64,000 bases of DNA, taken from the NCBI GenBank assembly GCA_947623455.1, contig OX392532.1:52455058-52519057 (forward strand), written 5' to 3'. Shown one piece after another: positions 13,801 to 25,899 of this stretch. The position numbers and the translations under genes are program-made. The DNA is from Mimachlamys varia. Taxonomy: Eukaryota > Mollusca > Bivalvia > Pectinida > Pectinidae. The notes under the pieces were generated by a model. The model was not told where the DNA came from. It saw nothing but the letters and a program-made list of their open reading frames with translations, and searched no databases. Position 1 is the first letter of the stretch; each line of letters opens with the position of its first letter.

Positions 13801-16800
13801 ACCCAAAGATCAAACTTTGTAGTGTCAGTATAAGGACAGAGAAACCCAAAGATCAAACCTTGTAGTGTCAGTATAAGGACAGAGACCCAAAGTTCAAACC
13901 TTGTAGTGTCAGTATAAGGACGGAGATCCAAAGATCAAACCTTGTAGTGTCAGTATAAGGACAGAGAAACCCAAAGATCAAACCTTGTAGTATCAGTATA
14001 AGGACAGAGAGACCCTAAGATCAAACCTTGTAGTGTCAGTATAAGGACAGAGAGACCCAAAGATCAAATTTTGTAGTGTCAGTATAAGGACGGAGAGATT
14101 CACAGATCAAACCTTGTAGTGTCAGTATAAGGACAGAGAAACCCAAAGATCAAACCTTGTAGTGTCAGTATAAGGACAGAGAGACCCAAAGATCAAACTT
14201 TGTAGTGTCAGTATAAGGACGGAGAGATTCAAAGATCAAACCTTGTAGTGTCAGTATAAGGACAGAGAAATCCAAAGACCAAACCTTGTAGTGTCAGTAT
14301 AAGGACAGAGAGATTCAAAGATCAAACCTTGTAGTGTCAGTATAAGGACAGAGAGATTCAAAGATCAAACCTTGTAGTGTCAGTATAAGGACAGAGACCC
14401 AAAGATCAAATTTTGTAGTGTCAGTATAAGGACGGAGAGACCCAAAGATCAAACCTTATAGTGTCAGTATAAGGACAGAGAGATTCAAAGACCAAACCTT
14501 GTAGTGTCAGTATAAGGACAGAGAGATTCAAAGACCAAACCTTGTAGTGTCAGTATAAGGACAGAGAGATTCAAAGACCAAACCTTGTAGTGTCAGTATA
14601 AGGACAGAGAGATTCAAAGACCAAACCTTGTAGTGTCAGTATAAGGACGGAGAGACCCAAAGATCAAACTTTGTAGTGTCAGTATAAGGACAGAGAGACC
14701 CAAAGATCAAACCTTGTAGTATTAGTATAAGGACAGAGACCCAAAGATCAAACCTTATAGTGTCAGTATAAGGACAGAGACCCAAAGATCAAACCTTGTA
14801 GTGTCAGTATAAGGACAGAGAGACCCTAAGATCAAACCTTGTAGTGTCAGTATAAGGACGGAGACCCAAAGATCAAATTTTGTAGTGTCAGTATAAGGAC
14901 GGAGAGATTCAAAGATCAAACCTTGTAGTGTCAGTATAAGGACGGAGAAATCCAAAGATCAAACCTTGTAGTGTCAGTATAAGGACAGAGACCCAAAGTT
15001 CAAACCTTGTAGTGTCAGTATAAGGACGGAGAAATCCAAAGATCAAACCTTGTAGTGTCAGTATAAGGACAGAGACCCAAAGTTCAAACCTTGTAGTGTC
15101 AGTATAAGGACGGAGATCCAAAGATCAAACCTTGTAGTGTCAGTATAAGGACAGAGAAATCCAAAGACCAAACCTTGTAGTGTCAGTATAAGGACAGAGA
15201 GATTCAAAGATCAAACCTTGTAGTGTCAGTATAAGGACAGAGAGATTCAAAGATCAAACCTTGTAGTGCCAGTATAAGGACAGGGAAACCCAAAGATCAA
15301 ACTTTGTAGTGTCAGTATAAGGACAGAGAGACCCAAAGATCAAACCTTGTAGTGCCAGTATAAGGACAGGGAAACCCAAAGATCAAACTTTGTAGTGTCA
15401 GTATAAGGACAGAGAGACCCAAAGATCAAACCTTGTAGTGCCAGTATAAGGACAGGGAAACCCAAAGATAAAACCTTGTAGTGTCAGTATAAGGACAGAG
15501 ACCCAAAGATCAAACTTTGTAGTGTCAGTATAAGGACAGAGAGACCCAAAGATCAAACCTTAAAGTATTAGTATAAGGACAGAGACCCAAAGATCAAACC
15601 TTATAGTGTCAGTATAAGGACAGAGACCCAAAGATCAAACCTTGTAGTGTCAGTATAAGGACAGAGAGACCCTAAGATCAAACCTTGTAGTGTCAGTATA
15701 AGGACGGAGACCCAAAGATCAAATTTTGTAGTGTCAGTATAAGGACGGAGAGATTCAAAGATCAAACCTTGTAGTGTCAGTATAAGGACGGAGAAATCCA
15801 AAGATAAAACCTTGTAGTGTCAGTATAAGGACAGAGACCCAAAGTTCAAACCTTGTAGTGTCAGTATAAGGACAGAGACCCAAAGTTCAAACCTTGTAGT
15901 GTCAGTATAAGGACGGAGAAATCCAAAGATCAAACCTTGTAGTGTCAGTATAAGGACAGAGACCCAAAGTTCAAACCTTGTAGTGTCAGTATAAGGACGG
16001 AGATCCAAAGATCAAACCTTGTAGTGTCAGTATAAGGACAGAGAAATCCAAAGACCAAACCTTGTAGTGTCAGTATAAGGACAGAGAGATTCAAAGATCA
16101 AACCTTGTAGTGTCAGTATAAGGACAGGGAAACCCAAAGATAAAACCTTGTAGTGTCAGTATAAGGACAGAGACCCAAAGATCAAACTTTGTAGTGTCAG
16201 TATAAGGACAGAGAGACCCAAAGATCAAACCTTGTAGTATTAGTATAAGGACAGAGACCCAAAGATCAAACCTTATAGTGTCAGTATAAGGACAGAGACC
16301 CAAAGATCAAACCTTGTAGTGTCAGTATAAGGACAGAGAGACCCTAAGATCAAACCTTGTAGTGTCAGTATAAGGACGGAGACCCAAAGATCAAATTTTG
16401 TAGTGTCAGTATAAGGACGGAGAGATTCAAAGATCAAACCTTGTAGTGTCAGTATAAGGACGGAGAAATCCAAAGATAAAACCTTGTAGTGTCAGTATAA
16501 GGACAGAGACCCAAAGTTCAAACCTTGTAGTGTCAGTATAAGGACGGAGATCCAAAGATCAAACCTTGTAGTGTCAGTATAAGGACAGAGAGACCCAAAG
16601 ATCAAACCTTGTAGTATCAGTATAAGGACAGAGAGACCCTAAGATCAAACCTTGTAGTGTCAGTATAAGGACAGAGAGACCCAAAGATCAAATTTTGTAG
16701 TGTCAGTATAAGGACGGAGAGATTCACAGATCAAACCTTGTAGTGTCAGTATAAGGACAGAGAAACCCAAAGATCAAACCTTGTAGTGTCAGTATAAGGA

Positions 16801-19800
16801 CAGAGAGACCCAAAGATCAAACTTTGTAGTATCAGTATAAGGACAGAGAGATTCACAGATCAAACCTTGTAGTGTCAGTATAAGGACAGAGAAATCCAAA
16901 GACCAAACCTTGTAGTGTCAGTATAAGGACAGAGAGATTCAAAGATCAAACCTTGTAGTGTCAGTATAAGGACAGAGAAATCCAAAGACCAAACCTGGTA
17001 GTGTCAGTATAAGGACAAAGAAACCAAAAGAAAAACCTTGTAGTGTCAGTATAAGGACAGAGAATCCTAAAGATCAAACCTTGTAGTATCAGTATAAGGA
17101 CAGAGAAACCCAAAGATCAAACCTTGTCGGGTCAGTATAAGGACAGAGAATCCTAAAGATCAAACCTTGTAGTATCATTATAAGGCCAGAGAGACCCAAA
17201 GATCAAACCTTGTAGTGTCAGTATAAGGACAGAGAGACCCAAAGATCAAACCTTGTAGTATTAGTATAAGGACAGAGACCCAAAGATCAAACCTTATAGT
17301 GTCAGTATAAGGACAGAGACCCAAAGATCAAACCTTGTAGTGTCAGTATAAGGACAGAGAGACCCTAAAATCAAACCTTGTAGTGTCAGTATAAGGACGG
17401 AGACCCAAAGATCAAATTTTGTAGTGTCAGTATAAGGACGGAGAGATTCAAAGATCAAACCTTGTAGTGTCAGTATAAGGACGGAGAAATCCAAAGATAA
17501 AACCTTGTAGTGTCAGTATAAGGACAGAGACCCAAAGTTCAAACCTTGTAGTGTCAGTATAAGGACGGAGATCCAAAGATCAAACCTTGTAGTGTCAGTA
17601 TAAGGACAGAGAGACCCAAAGATCAAACCTTGTAGTATCAGTATAAGGACAGAGAGACCCTAAGATCAAACCTTGTAGTGTCAGTATAAGGACAGAGAGA
17701 CCCAAAGATCAAATTTTGTAGTGTCAGTATAAGGACGGAGAGATTCACAGATCAAACCTTGTAGTGTCAGTATAAGGACAGAGAAACCCAAAGATCAAAC
17801 CTTGTAGTGTCAGTATAAGGACAGAGAGACCCAAAGATCAAACTTTGTAGTGTCAGTATAAGGACAGAGAGATTCACAGATCAAACCTTGTAGTGTCAGT
17901 ATAAGGACAGAGAAATCCAAAGACCAAACCTTGTAGTGTCAGTATAAGGACAGAGAGATTCAAAGATCAAACCTTGTAGTGTCAGTATAAGGACAGAGAA
18001 ATCCAAAGACCAAACCTGGTAGTGTCAGTATAAGGACAGAGAGATTCAAAGATCAAACCTTGTAGTATCAGTATAAGGACGGAGAGACCCAAAGATCAAA
18101 CTTTGTAGTGTCAGTATAAGGACAGAGAAACCCAAAGATCAAACCTTGTAGTGTCAGTATAAGGACAGAGAAACCCAAAGATCAAACCTTGTCGGGTCAG
18201 TATAAGGACAGAGAATCCTAAAGATCAAACCTTGTAGTATCAGTATATGGACAGAGAACCAAAGATCAAATCTTGTAGTGTCAGTATAAGGACAAAGAAA
18301 CCCAAAGAAAAACCTTGTAGTGTCAGTATAAGGACAGAGAATCCTAAAGATCAAACCTTGTAGTATCAGTATAAGGACAGAAAAACCCAAAGATCAAACC
18401 TTGTAGTGTCAGTATAAGGACGGAGATCCAAAGATCAAACCTTGTAGTATCAGTATAAGGACGGAGAGATTCACAGATCAAACCTTGTAGTGTCAGTATA
18501 AGGACAGAGAGATTCACAGATCAAACCTTGTAGTGTCAGTATAAGGACAGAGAGACCCTAAAATCAAACCTTTTAGTGTCAGTATAAGGACAGAGAGACC
18601 CAAAGATCAAACCTTGTAGTATTAGTATAAGGACAGAGACCCAAAGATCAAACCTTGTAGTGTCAGTATAAGGACAGAGACCCAAAGATCAAACCTTGTA
18701 GTGTCAGTATAAGGACAGAGAGACCCTAAGATCAAACCTTGTAGTGTCAGTATAAGGACGGAGACCCAAAGATCAAATTTTGTAGTGTCAGTATAAGGAC
18801 GGAGAGATTCAAAGATCAAACCTTGTAGTGTCAGTATAAGGACGGAGAAATCCAAAGATCAAACCTTGTAGTGTCAGTATAAGGACAGAGACCCAAAGTT
18901 CAAACCTTGTAGTGTCAGTATAAGGACGGAGAAATCCAAAGATCAAACCTTGTAGTGTCAGTATAAGGACAGAGACCCAAAGTTCAAACCTTGTAGTGTC
19001 AGTATAAGGACGGAGATCCAAAGATCAAACCTTGTAGTGTCAGTATAAGGACAGAGAGACCCAAAGATCAAACCTTGTAGTATCAGTATAAGGACAGAGA
19101 GACCCTAAGATCAAACCTTGTAGTGTCAGTATAAGGACAGAGAGACCCAAAGATCAAATTTTGTAGTGTCAGTATAAGGACGGAGAGATTCACAGATCAA
19201 ACCTTGTAGTGTCAGTATAAGGACAGAGAAACCCAAAGATCAAACCTTGTAGTGTCAGTATAAGGACAGAGAGACCCAAAGATCAAACTTTGTAGTGTCA
19301 GTATAAGGACGGAGAGATTCAAAGATCAAACCTTGTAGTGTCAGTATAAGGACAGAGAAATCCAAAGACCAAACCTTGTAGTGTCAGTATAAGGACAGAG
19401 AGATTCAAAGATCAAACCCTGTAGTGTCAGTATAAGGACAGAGAGATTCAAAGATCAAACTTTGTAGTATCAGTATAAGGACAGAGAGACCCAAAGATCA
19501 AACCTTGTAGTGTCAGTATAAGGACAGAGAGACCCAAAGATCAAACCTTGTAGTATTAGTATAAGGACAGAGAGATTCACAGATCAAACCTTGTAGTGTC
19601 AGTATAAGGACAGAGAGACCCAAAGATCAAACCTTGTAGTGTCAGTATAAGGACAGGGAAACCCAAAGATAAAACCTTGTAGTGTCAGTATAAGGACAGA
19701 GAAACCCAAAGATCAAACCTTGTAGTATCAGTATAAGGACAGAGAAACCCAAAGATCAAACCTTGTCGGGTCAGTATAAGGACGGAGAGATTTACAGATC

Positions 19801-20118
19801 AAACCTTGTAGTGTCAGTATAAGGACAGAGAATCCTAAAGATCAAACCTTGTAGTATCATTATAAGGCCAGAGAGACCCAAAGATCAAACCTTGTAGTGT
19901 CAGTATAAGGACAGAGAGACCGGGGCCCAAAGATCAAACCTTTTAGTGTCAGTATAAGGACAGAGACCCAAAGATCAAACTTTGTAGTGTCAGTATAAGG
20001 ACAGAGACCCAAAGATCAAACTTTGTAGTATCAGTATAAGGACAGAGAGACCCAAAAATCAAACCTTGTAGTGTCAGTATAAGGACAGAGAGACCCAAAG
20101 ATCAAGTGTCAGTATAAA

Positions 20119-20349
20119 TATTTGATTATGAGGTGAAAATTTTAATTGTTTCCAAGATTAATACAGAAACTAAGTTGGTCAGGGTGTGGTAGGCTTGGAA
20201 TCAGTTTTATAATACTGTGTATCATGCTTGTGATCATGCTCTTTATGTCCACCAATTTTATGTATAGTTTTGGGTGGTTACATTTATAACTAATAACCTC
20301 GTGCAGGAGTCCAGTCTGAAATTGTATATACCCGTAGGGTTAAAATATT
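20119..20349. other. AT-rich intergenic DNA
   Basis: No gene or repeat recognised between the satellite and the following MITE. Confidence 0.4.
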
Positions 20350-20738
20350 TTAAAGGCCCAATATAGGTAACTTCAGGGAAATTTTCGTGATTCTGAAAAA
20401 AAAATCCAGTTAATAACCATGCAAAAATAAGCCTAAAACTAAGTAAACCCGAGCGGTAACTAACAAGAAACTCTTGACAAAAAAATCCAAATAATTGAAA
20501 ATAATTCAGGTGGGGTCCACTTCAACAACAAACCGAAGGTAGGAGGCGGTTCGAAATGGTCGCGTGTTTACAAATAGCATGTTTCAACTGCTGCTGTACC
20601 TGTAACCGCGTAAGAATTCATCTTGAATATATCTGATATAAGTTAATCTTAACTAAATCTATAAATATAAGAAGTTATTAGGCTTAAAGCTTGATTTGCT
20701 TCAAGTTTTGTCGAAAGTTAGGTATATTGGGCCTTTAA
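20350..20738. mobile_element. TTAA-flanked MITE with 22-bp inverted ends
   Basis: The left end TTAAAGGCCCAATATAGG and the right end TATATTGGGCCTTTAA are reverse complements over about 22 bp with two mismatches. They enclose 389 bp without coding capacity. A TTAA at each edge suggests the target duplication typical of piggyBac-type transposons, though the family is not proven. Confidence 0.75.
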
Positions 20739-20814
20739 TATCATTATTACATTGATTCTAAATCTCTGCATCTTTTTTTTTATTGATAATTTTATTTTGA
20801 TCCAATAAATCAAT

Positions 20815-21245
20815 TGCAGTGGGCCCGCGATAATCTGGATGCTGATAGTCCGGAAAACTCACAATTTGGAAGGAAATGCAGGGAAACAGATTTCCGTCAC
20901 GTTATTCGAATCGTACTCATTAATTGGGAAATTCAGATTCCGTTTCCAAAACTCCATTTTGGGAATGATACATACTTTCCTTTGGTTAAATTTCTGCAAT
21001 AATCTGGACGATTTTTTCATCCACGCAGAGAGAAAAATGTCAGGGCAAGTCATGTGTGTCAATAGCTGTACAGAATATTGCTTTAATTATTAGAAGATTT
21101 GTATTTACAAAAAGACCAAAATTTATTTATGTAGTCTTGCAGTGTATATGGTCAAGGGAAATTACTCTTGTGCATTTTTTGACCTGATTAACAAAATTTG
21201 GCAGTTCGGAAAACTCGTTATCCAGACGGTTTCCTTGATTTAATC
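20815..21245. mobile_element. Possible decayed pogo/Tigger-type element
   Basis: The stretch at 20815-20862 (CAGTGGGCCCGCGATAATC, then GATAGTCCGGAAAACTC) resembles pogo-type terminal repeats. A related block, TTCGGAAAACTCG then TTATCCAGAC, follows at 21204-21230. No matching inverted end was found. Three short open frames at 20814-21093 have no recognisable domain. Confidence 0.3.
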
Positions 21246-22285
21246 AAAATTATAATTAAATTTGTCAATGTTATTTATAATCAAAGTACCATTTATTTCT
21301 AAAATTACAAAAGAATTAATATGATTATTTAGTCGCAAAGGACTGCATTGGGTATCCCATGTAAAAGATAAATGTTTTAATTCTTAAATTAATATTTCAT
21401 ACCATCTGTGATAACAAAAAATCAATTGTCCACCTTCATTTGATTGATGTTATATGTTATTGTTATCTTTTACCTGAATAATTATAAATGTTATTAATAT
21501 TTACCAGAATTCATTTCTGTTCAGTTCTCATAACAATATTAAGCTAAATTGATCATCTAGGGTTTTGGCAAGTTTTAGGACAATGTGATCAAGAAGATTT
21601 GGTACAACATGTCATGATCATGGGGCAAATTGAATGGTTCTCCCCAAATATTCTTGCCTTTGGTCACTGTGACATGCCATTGAGGCATTTGTGATAATTA
21701 AATAAACAAAAGGGGGGACATAAAAAAGGGATATTGTGGCATTGGGACGTAATTCCTTAAAGCACATGTGATTCAATGTCAAGAAAAAAGCTTAAAAACA
21801 GATCTCAACACATCGTTATTTACCAGGTTGGGCACAACGGGACATATGATTAATAGTCCTGAGTTTGGGTAACAGTAAGTACTAATATTAACACACACAC
21901 ACCTCCCCCTCCTATGGCTCTGCCCCGGCCGGGTATTAAATCAGTCACATATCCTGTATTGGAGCAGGCCCAGTGTGATTCACACCAGGGCGATTTTCAT
22001 ATAACTTATCAGCCTATTGGTTCCCATCAATAAATATACTTAAATTATAAACCATTTCTGTCAATCTCCTGCCTAACTTGAAATTAAAATCTATCTAAAA
22101 TGTCTTTAAATATCAAGTTATAACGTAACGAAGCATAAACTGAAATGAATAGCGGCAGCCATGATTAAGACTTCAGTAAAATAAATTTCTTGGTTTCTTT
22201 TCTGAAGAGCTGCTCTAAATTTGTGAATGAGCGTGCGCGTGCGGACCAAATAAGGAAGCCGTAGTAACTCTTTATTTGGCCATGC
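21246..22285. other. AT-rich DNA, no gene seen
   Basis: Contains a short (CA)n tract at 21890-21902 and nothing else that could be assigned. Confidence 0.4.
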
Positions 22286-22412
22286 AGGCCATATATAAAA
22301 ACGAGATTTGAGATAACGTCACACACGATCTGTCATGGCGGTAGTTTCTCGTGTTGGTCAAGAAGGATATTTCTAGTTTGGTTGATTTTGTGAAAAAAGT
22401 ATTTTATCAAGG
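22286..22412 (+). promoter_or_regulatory. Possible TATA promoter and short 5' exon
   Basis: TATATAAAAAC at 22292-22302 is a good TATA box. It is followed about 115 bp later by AAG|GTAAAC, a donor-like site near 22411. The ATG at 22334 would open only 13 codons before a stop. This could be a non-coding first exon on the plus strand, where the nearest plus-strand gene is ZNF locus 2 about 8.5 kb away. No sequence links them. Confidence 0.2.
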
Positions 22413-22540
22413 TAAACACCCAATATTTCAGCAATCCTATATAAATTTGACAACATTATGCTCACATGAGGTGCTAATGAAATGCAATCTAACAGATTGA
22501 ACCCTGTTGATGTTGCTCCACTAGCAGGCATGTGATCGTT

Positions 22541-22594
22541 TCGTAGCTCTAACGACGCAATATATAAAACTGCCTCGTCATTTAGAGCTACGTT
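22541..22594. repeat. Short inverted repeat (hairpin)
   Basis: CGTAGCTCTAACGACG and CGTCATTTAGAGCTACG pair almost perfectly across a 17-nt loop. The minus-strand open frame at 22373-22696 overlaps it but shows no known domain. Confidence 0.6.
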
Positions 22595-22599
22595 ATCCC

Positions 22600-22959
22600 A
22601 GATATATGTGATAACAGTTACCTCTTTCAGTAACAATTTTAATTTGTTACTCATATATATGGGTAATAATCTGATAATGTGAAATAAAAAACACATTAAG
22701 TCCTTTTAAACTCTTGGAGTAAAAAAAGTGTGATTAGCGTATGATTTCTCTGCTGCCCTTAAGCCCTCATAACATGATAATTAACTACACAAAGTTTGTT
22801 TACACGCACTGTATAATATACAGTACATGTAAACAAATTTTAAACTGCAATGCCTTGTGTGGGGGCGTCGGGCAAGAATGCGAATTAAGAATTGACCGCA
22901 ACTGTACCTATGTTGCATGTGGTCCAGAAGGATATGAGGTCTATGGCTAAGATAAATGA
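22600..22959. other. AT-rich DNA, no gene recognised
   Basis: A 69-codon plus-strand open frame at 22741-22950 is Cys-rich near its end but matches nothing I know. It is probably chance. Confidence 0.35.
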
Positions 22960-23165
22960 TTTACATTATCTCTGTGGATAGTGTACGAGTCTTACCTGTA
23001 GCTATATAGGCTGTACGTATACGTACTTGGGAAAACTTGTGGAAAGCTTTTAGGCCTAGGATAAAAACCGGAAGTTTACAAGAGTCGGTACGACGATTTA
23101 CAGGATCCTGATAATAGGGCAACGATTTACAAGATCGGACAGGATCGTGGTCGGGACGGTCTTTA
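22960..23165 (-). repeat. Dispersed repeat, inverted partner of 46600-46830
   Basis: Read on the minus strand, this gives CGATCCTG-type stretches, then CCACAAG, GCCTATATAG and CAGGTAAGAC, in the same order as 46600-46830 on the plus strand. The shared CAG|GTAAGAC looks like a splice donor. It could be a duplicated 5' exon or a transposon. Confidence 0.45.
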
Positions 23166-24363
23166 TACCGTTATTTGATATGAGTACAATGCATTCCTCT
23201 TTAGTTATATCATGTTGCATTTGTTATGCAAAAATATGACCATTAACATGAATGTGATCTTAAAAAACATGTTCCCTCCACTGAATCTAGTGCATTTCCA
23301 ATCTATCAGATGTACATGTACAGTGGCACGAGTTTCTGTCAGTAAATGATACAGGGCGAAAAAAAGTGGAATCCACTGTATTATATTAAGTGATTTTTAC
23401 CTTCAAGAAAACAGGAGATCTGGTTTTTATTTGCAGCGTCGCTACATTTTCTGATAGATTTTGCATTTGTTTCGATGTAGAATTTTCTGTTAATTTCACA
23501 ATTATTATAGTTTTGTATTTCCTAATTCTCGAAAGAGTCATTGTTATTTAATGTATAATTAGTTTCAGAGTCACCAGCTACGACGAGTATCCACATAAAC
23601 AAATACTGCATTATTCTTTAAAATTAAGCACATTAACGATGTATAATAATTTGGTATGTGTATACATGCTATCTGTACATGTAGTTTCTCAATTTTGAGA
23701 AGCAAATATACAGTAGTTATGATGATTTTTTTTCCCCCAAGAAAACTGAAAACACCAAGACTATAATATAAATCAGAGACGTATAAAGTCCTTCGTCCTG
23801 ATGAACTGTTGAGCGAAATCGCCGGAGGAAAATCAGTTTTCTGGATTTTTATGTTATGTTATATTTGTGTATACATATTGTTAGTGTGAAAGCAACGTAA
23901 TTAACTCTCAGTGTAACTTTTATTATTCCGATCCTCCTATGATGCCGACCAAGCTAGCTATTATATATATATAGCTATATCATGATATCACGGACTTAGA
24001 TAGCCTACACTAACTCCTTGGCTATACAATTAAAAAAAAACATCATTTTTTCACATTATGTCATCATTCGGCATTGAAAAAACGTAAAATAAAATACGGC
24101 TTTTAAAATAAATAATCTTGTGCAGAGACGTATACATAACACAAATACGTCTCTGTCCTACGCAATGATAATTCTGATTTTGAATCAACTCAGACCGCCC
24201 TTCTATCAAGCAACCAAACTATGTTCTTCGAGAGTGTTCATATATATATATATTATATTTATATAAATTTATATCTGTTCACATCACTATAATAGACGAT
24301 TTCCACTATGATCATGTCAGAATACCGGACCGTCTATCACTGCTACTTCAAAACATCGTTTTG
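23166..24363. other. AT-rich DNA with a small palindrome
   Basis: CAGAGACGTAT and ATACGTCTCTG form an 11-bp-arm hairpin at 24124-24153, and CAGAGACGTATA also occurs at 23776. There are (TA)n tracts near 23965 and 24240. No gene seen. Confidence 0.4.
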
Positions 24364-24365
24364 GG

Positions 24366-24500
24366 GGATGTCGAGTTGGCGCAGTGGTAACGGCCGCAGG
24401 TATTTCTGGCTAGGCGATTTGGTGCCGGAGATCGTGAGTTCGAGGCCCCGATAGGGCACGAGTCAAAAAATTGTCTTCCTTCGTCATTTGTGTTTCCGTG
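24366..24500 (+). mobile_element. tRNA-derived SINE
   Basis: A box A-like TTGGCGCAGTGG at 24376-24387 and a box B-like GAGTTCGAGGCCC at 24436-24448 have the spacing of a tRNA internal RNA polymerase III promoter. No cloverleaf with a paired acceptor stem is evident, so this is a SINE head rather than a tRNA gene. The 3' limit is uncertain. Confidence 0.7.
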
Positions 24501-25059
24501 TTACTTATATAAATTTATATATATATACATAAGTTAAAAGAGACATTCATGAACAACTTGTTTTTTTTTTAATTTATACAGTTATAGCAAATCATGGTAC
24601 GTTATACCGGAAACAGAGTAAATTATTTGATAATTATACGTTATAACGGAAATCGGAGTCAATTATTTGATTATTACGAATAATTACCTGTGGTGTTCAG
24701 CTTGTGAGGGACGATGACACTAATTGAATAATTACTTTATCACGGGTATGGGCTAGGTGCGCGACTGATCTGGTAATACAATTTGCTATTATCGAGCGTG
24801 AACAGGTATCATGCATCGTCACCCCGAGGGTTTGCCGACAGTAAGACGGGGGTAATCAACTACAGTATATATCTTTCAAACAGTTTCTAAAATTAAGAAG
24901 TTAAATAAAACACATTTTGAATAAATATATTCATGTTAATTTACAAGTCCCACAACTACCTTCAGAATAAATATGAATTAAAAACTCTTTGTGTATTAAT
25001 AATGACTGATTAATCTAATTATACTTGAATTAATTTCATAAGTTTCCACCAATTTGGCT
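24501..25059. other. AT-rich DNA with a two-copy repeat
   Basis: Two imperfect copies of about 50 bp starting CGTTATA near 24600 and 24650. Otherwise nothing recognised. Confidence 0.4.
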
Positions 25060-25776
25060 TTAAATAGCAGGTGGAGCTGGTTCAGTTACGATTAAGTTTG
25101 CATGAAATTTGATAATATAATGGACGGTAAAATCCGGGTTTTGTACCATTAAATTTATAGTAGTTAGTTGTAGGTACTGACATGTGCCGTTAATAAATAG
25201 TTGTAGGTTCTGACACGTGCCGTTAATAGTTAGTTGTGGGTACTGACACGTGCCGTTAATAGTTAGTTGTAGGTACTGACACGTGCCGTTAATAGTTAGT
25301 TGTAGGTACTGACATGTGCCGTTAATAGTAAGTTGAAGGTACTGACACGTGCCGTTAATAGTTAGTTGTAGGTACTGACACGTGCCGTTAATAGTTAGTT
25401 GTAGGTACTGACACGTGACGTTAATAGTTAGTTGTAGGTACTCACACGTGACATTAATAGTAAGTTGTAGGTACTGACACGTGACGTTAATAGTTAGTTG
25501 TAGGTACTGACACGTGCCGCTAATAGATAGTTGTAGGTTCTGACACGTGCCGTTAATAGTTAGTTGTAGGTACTGACACGTGCCGTTAATAGTTAACTGT
25601 GGGTACTGACACGTGCCGTTAATAGATAGTTGTAGATACTGACAGGTGCCGTTAATAGTTAGTTGTAGGTACTCACACGTGCCGTAAATAGTTTGTTGTA
25701 GGTACTCGCATTTCTCGTTCATATTTAGTTGTAGGAACGTATACACACACGTTTCTTTATGAACACTACCAAACAA
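25060..25776 (-). other. 33-bp minisatellite keeping a 238-codon frame open
   Basis: About 18 tandem copies of a 33-bp unit (plus-strand core GTTAGTTGTAGGTACTGAC then ACGTGCCGTTAATA) lie at 25159-25740. Because 33 is divisible by 3, the minus strand reads as an 11-residue repeat of the form INGTCQYLQLT. Nearly every copy keeps one Cys and an N-x-T glycosylation sequon. The frame starts at 25776 with MFGSVHKET and ends with a non-repeat tail ending EPAPPAI. No signal peptide, splice context or promoter is apparent. Copies differ by both silent and replacement changes (G/V, Y/N, L/P). It may simply be a minisatellite; a short secreted or structural repeat protein cannot be excluded. Confidence 0.4.
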
Positions 25777-25899
25777 TTATGTCGTAAGTACAGTCGTTAT
25801 CCTCCAGCGCCCGTGCATATTCTTGTGTATATAATTTACCTAAGGTACGTATACTAGCGTGGATAAGTTACATAACTTCTCTAGGCACTGGCCAGATGG
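25777..25899. other. Short unassigned spacer
   Basis: No feature recognised. Confidence 0.3.

Larger units (their letters stand above)
1337..20118. repeat. 18.8-kb tandem satellite array, about 43-bp unit
   Basis: Roughly 440 head-to-tail copies of a unit beginning TTGTAGTGTCAGTATAAGG and ending CAAAGATCAAACC. Typical lengths are 43 bp; 41-bp forms arise from loss of GA in the GAGAGACC stretch or from the GAGATCC variant. Variable positions fall mainly in the middle (GAGAGACCC, GAGAGATTC, GAGAAACCC, GAGACCC, GAGATCC). The plus strand is purine-rich and nearly every unit contains GATC. A few units carry private changes, for example GGGGCCC near 19922. Repeated minus-strand open frames of 60-100 codons are by-products: 43 is not a multiple of 3, so frames close after a few units. 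I do not recognise the satellite family. It begins about 480 bp from ZNF locus 1 and ends abruptly in unrelated AT-rich DNA. Confidence 0.97.

Noticed and set aside
1388..19021. Dozens of minus-strand frames encoding LILTLQGLIFGSLCPYTDTT-type peptides
   Set aside because: Readings of the 43-bp satellite; they start and stop wherever unit variants allow and have no independent coding evidence.
1337..20118. CRISPR array
   Set aside because: Units are contiguous with no unique spacers, there are no cas genes, and the context is animal nuclear DNA.
1337..20118. Centromere or telomere assignment for the satellite
   Set aside because: No telomere motif and no centromere marker is visible; sequence alone cannot place it.
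24366..24450. Functional tRNA gene
   Set aside because: Box A and box B are present but no cloverleaf with paired acceptor stem is seen, and SINE-like sequence follows.
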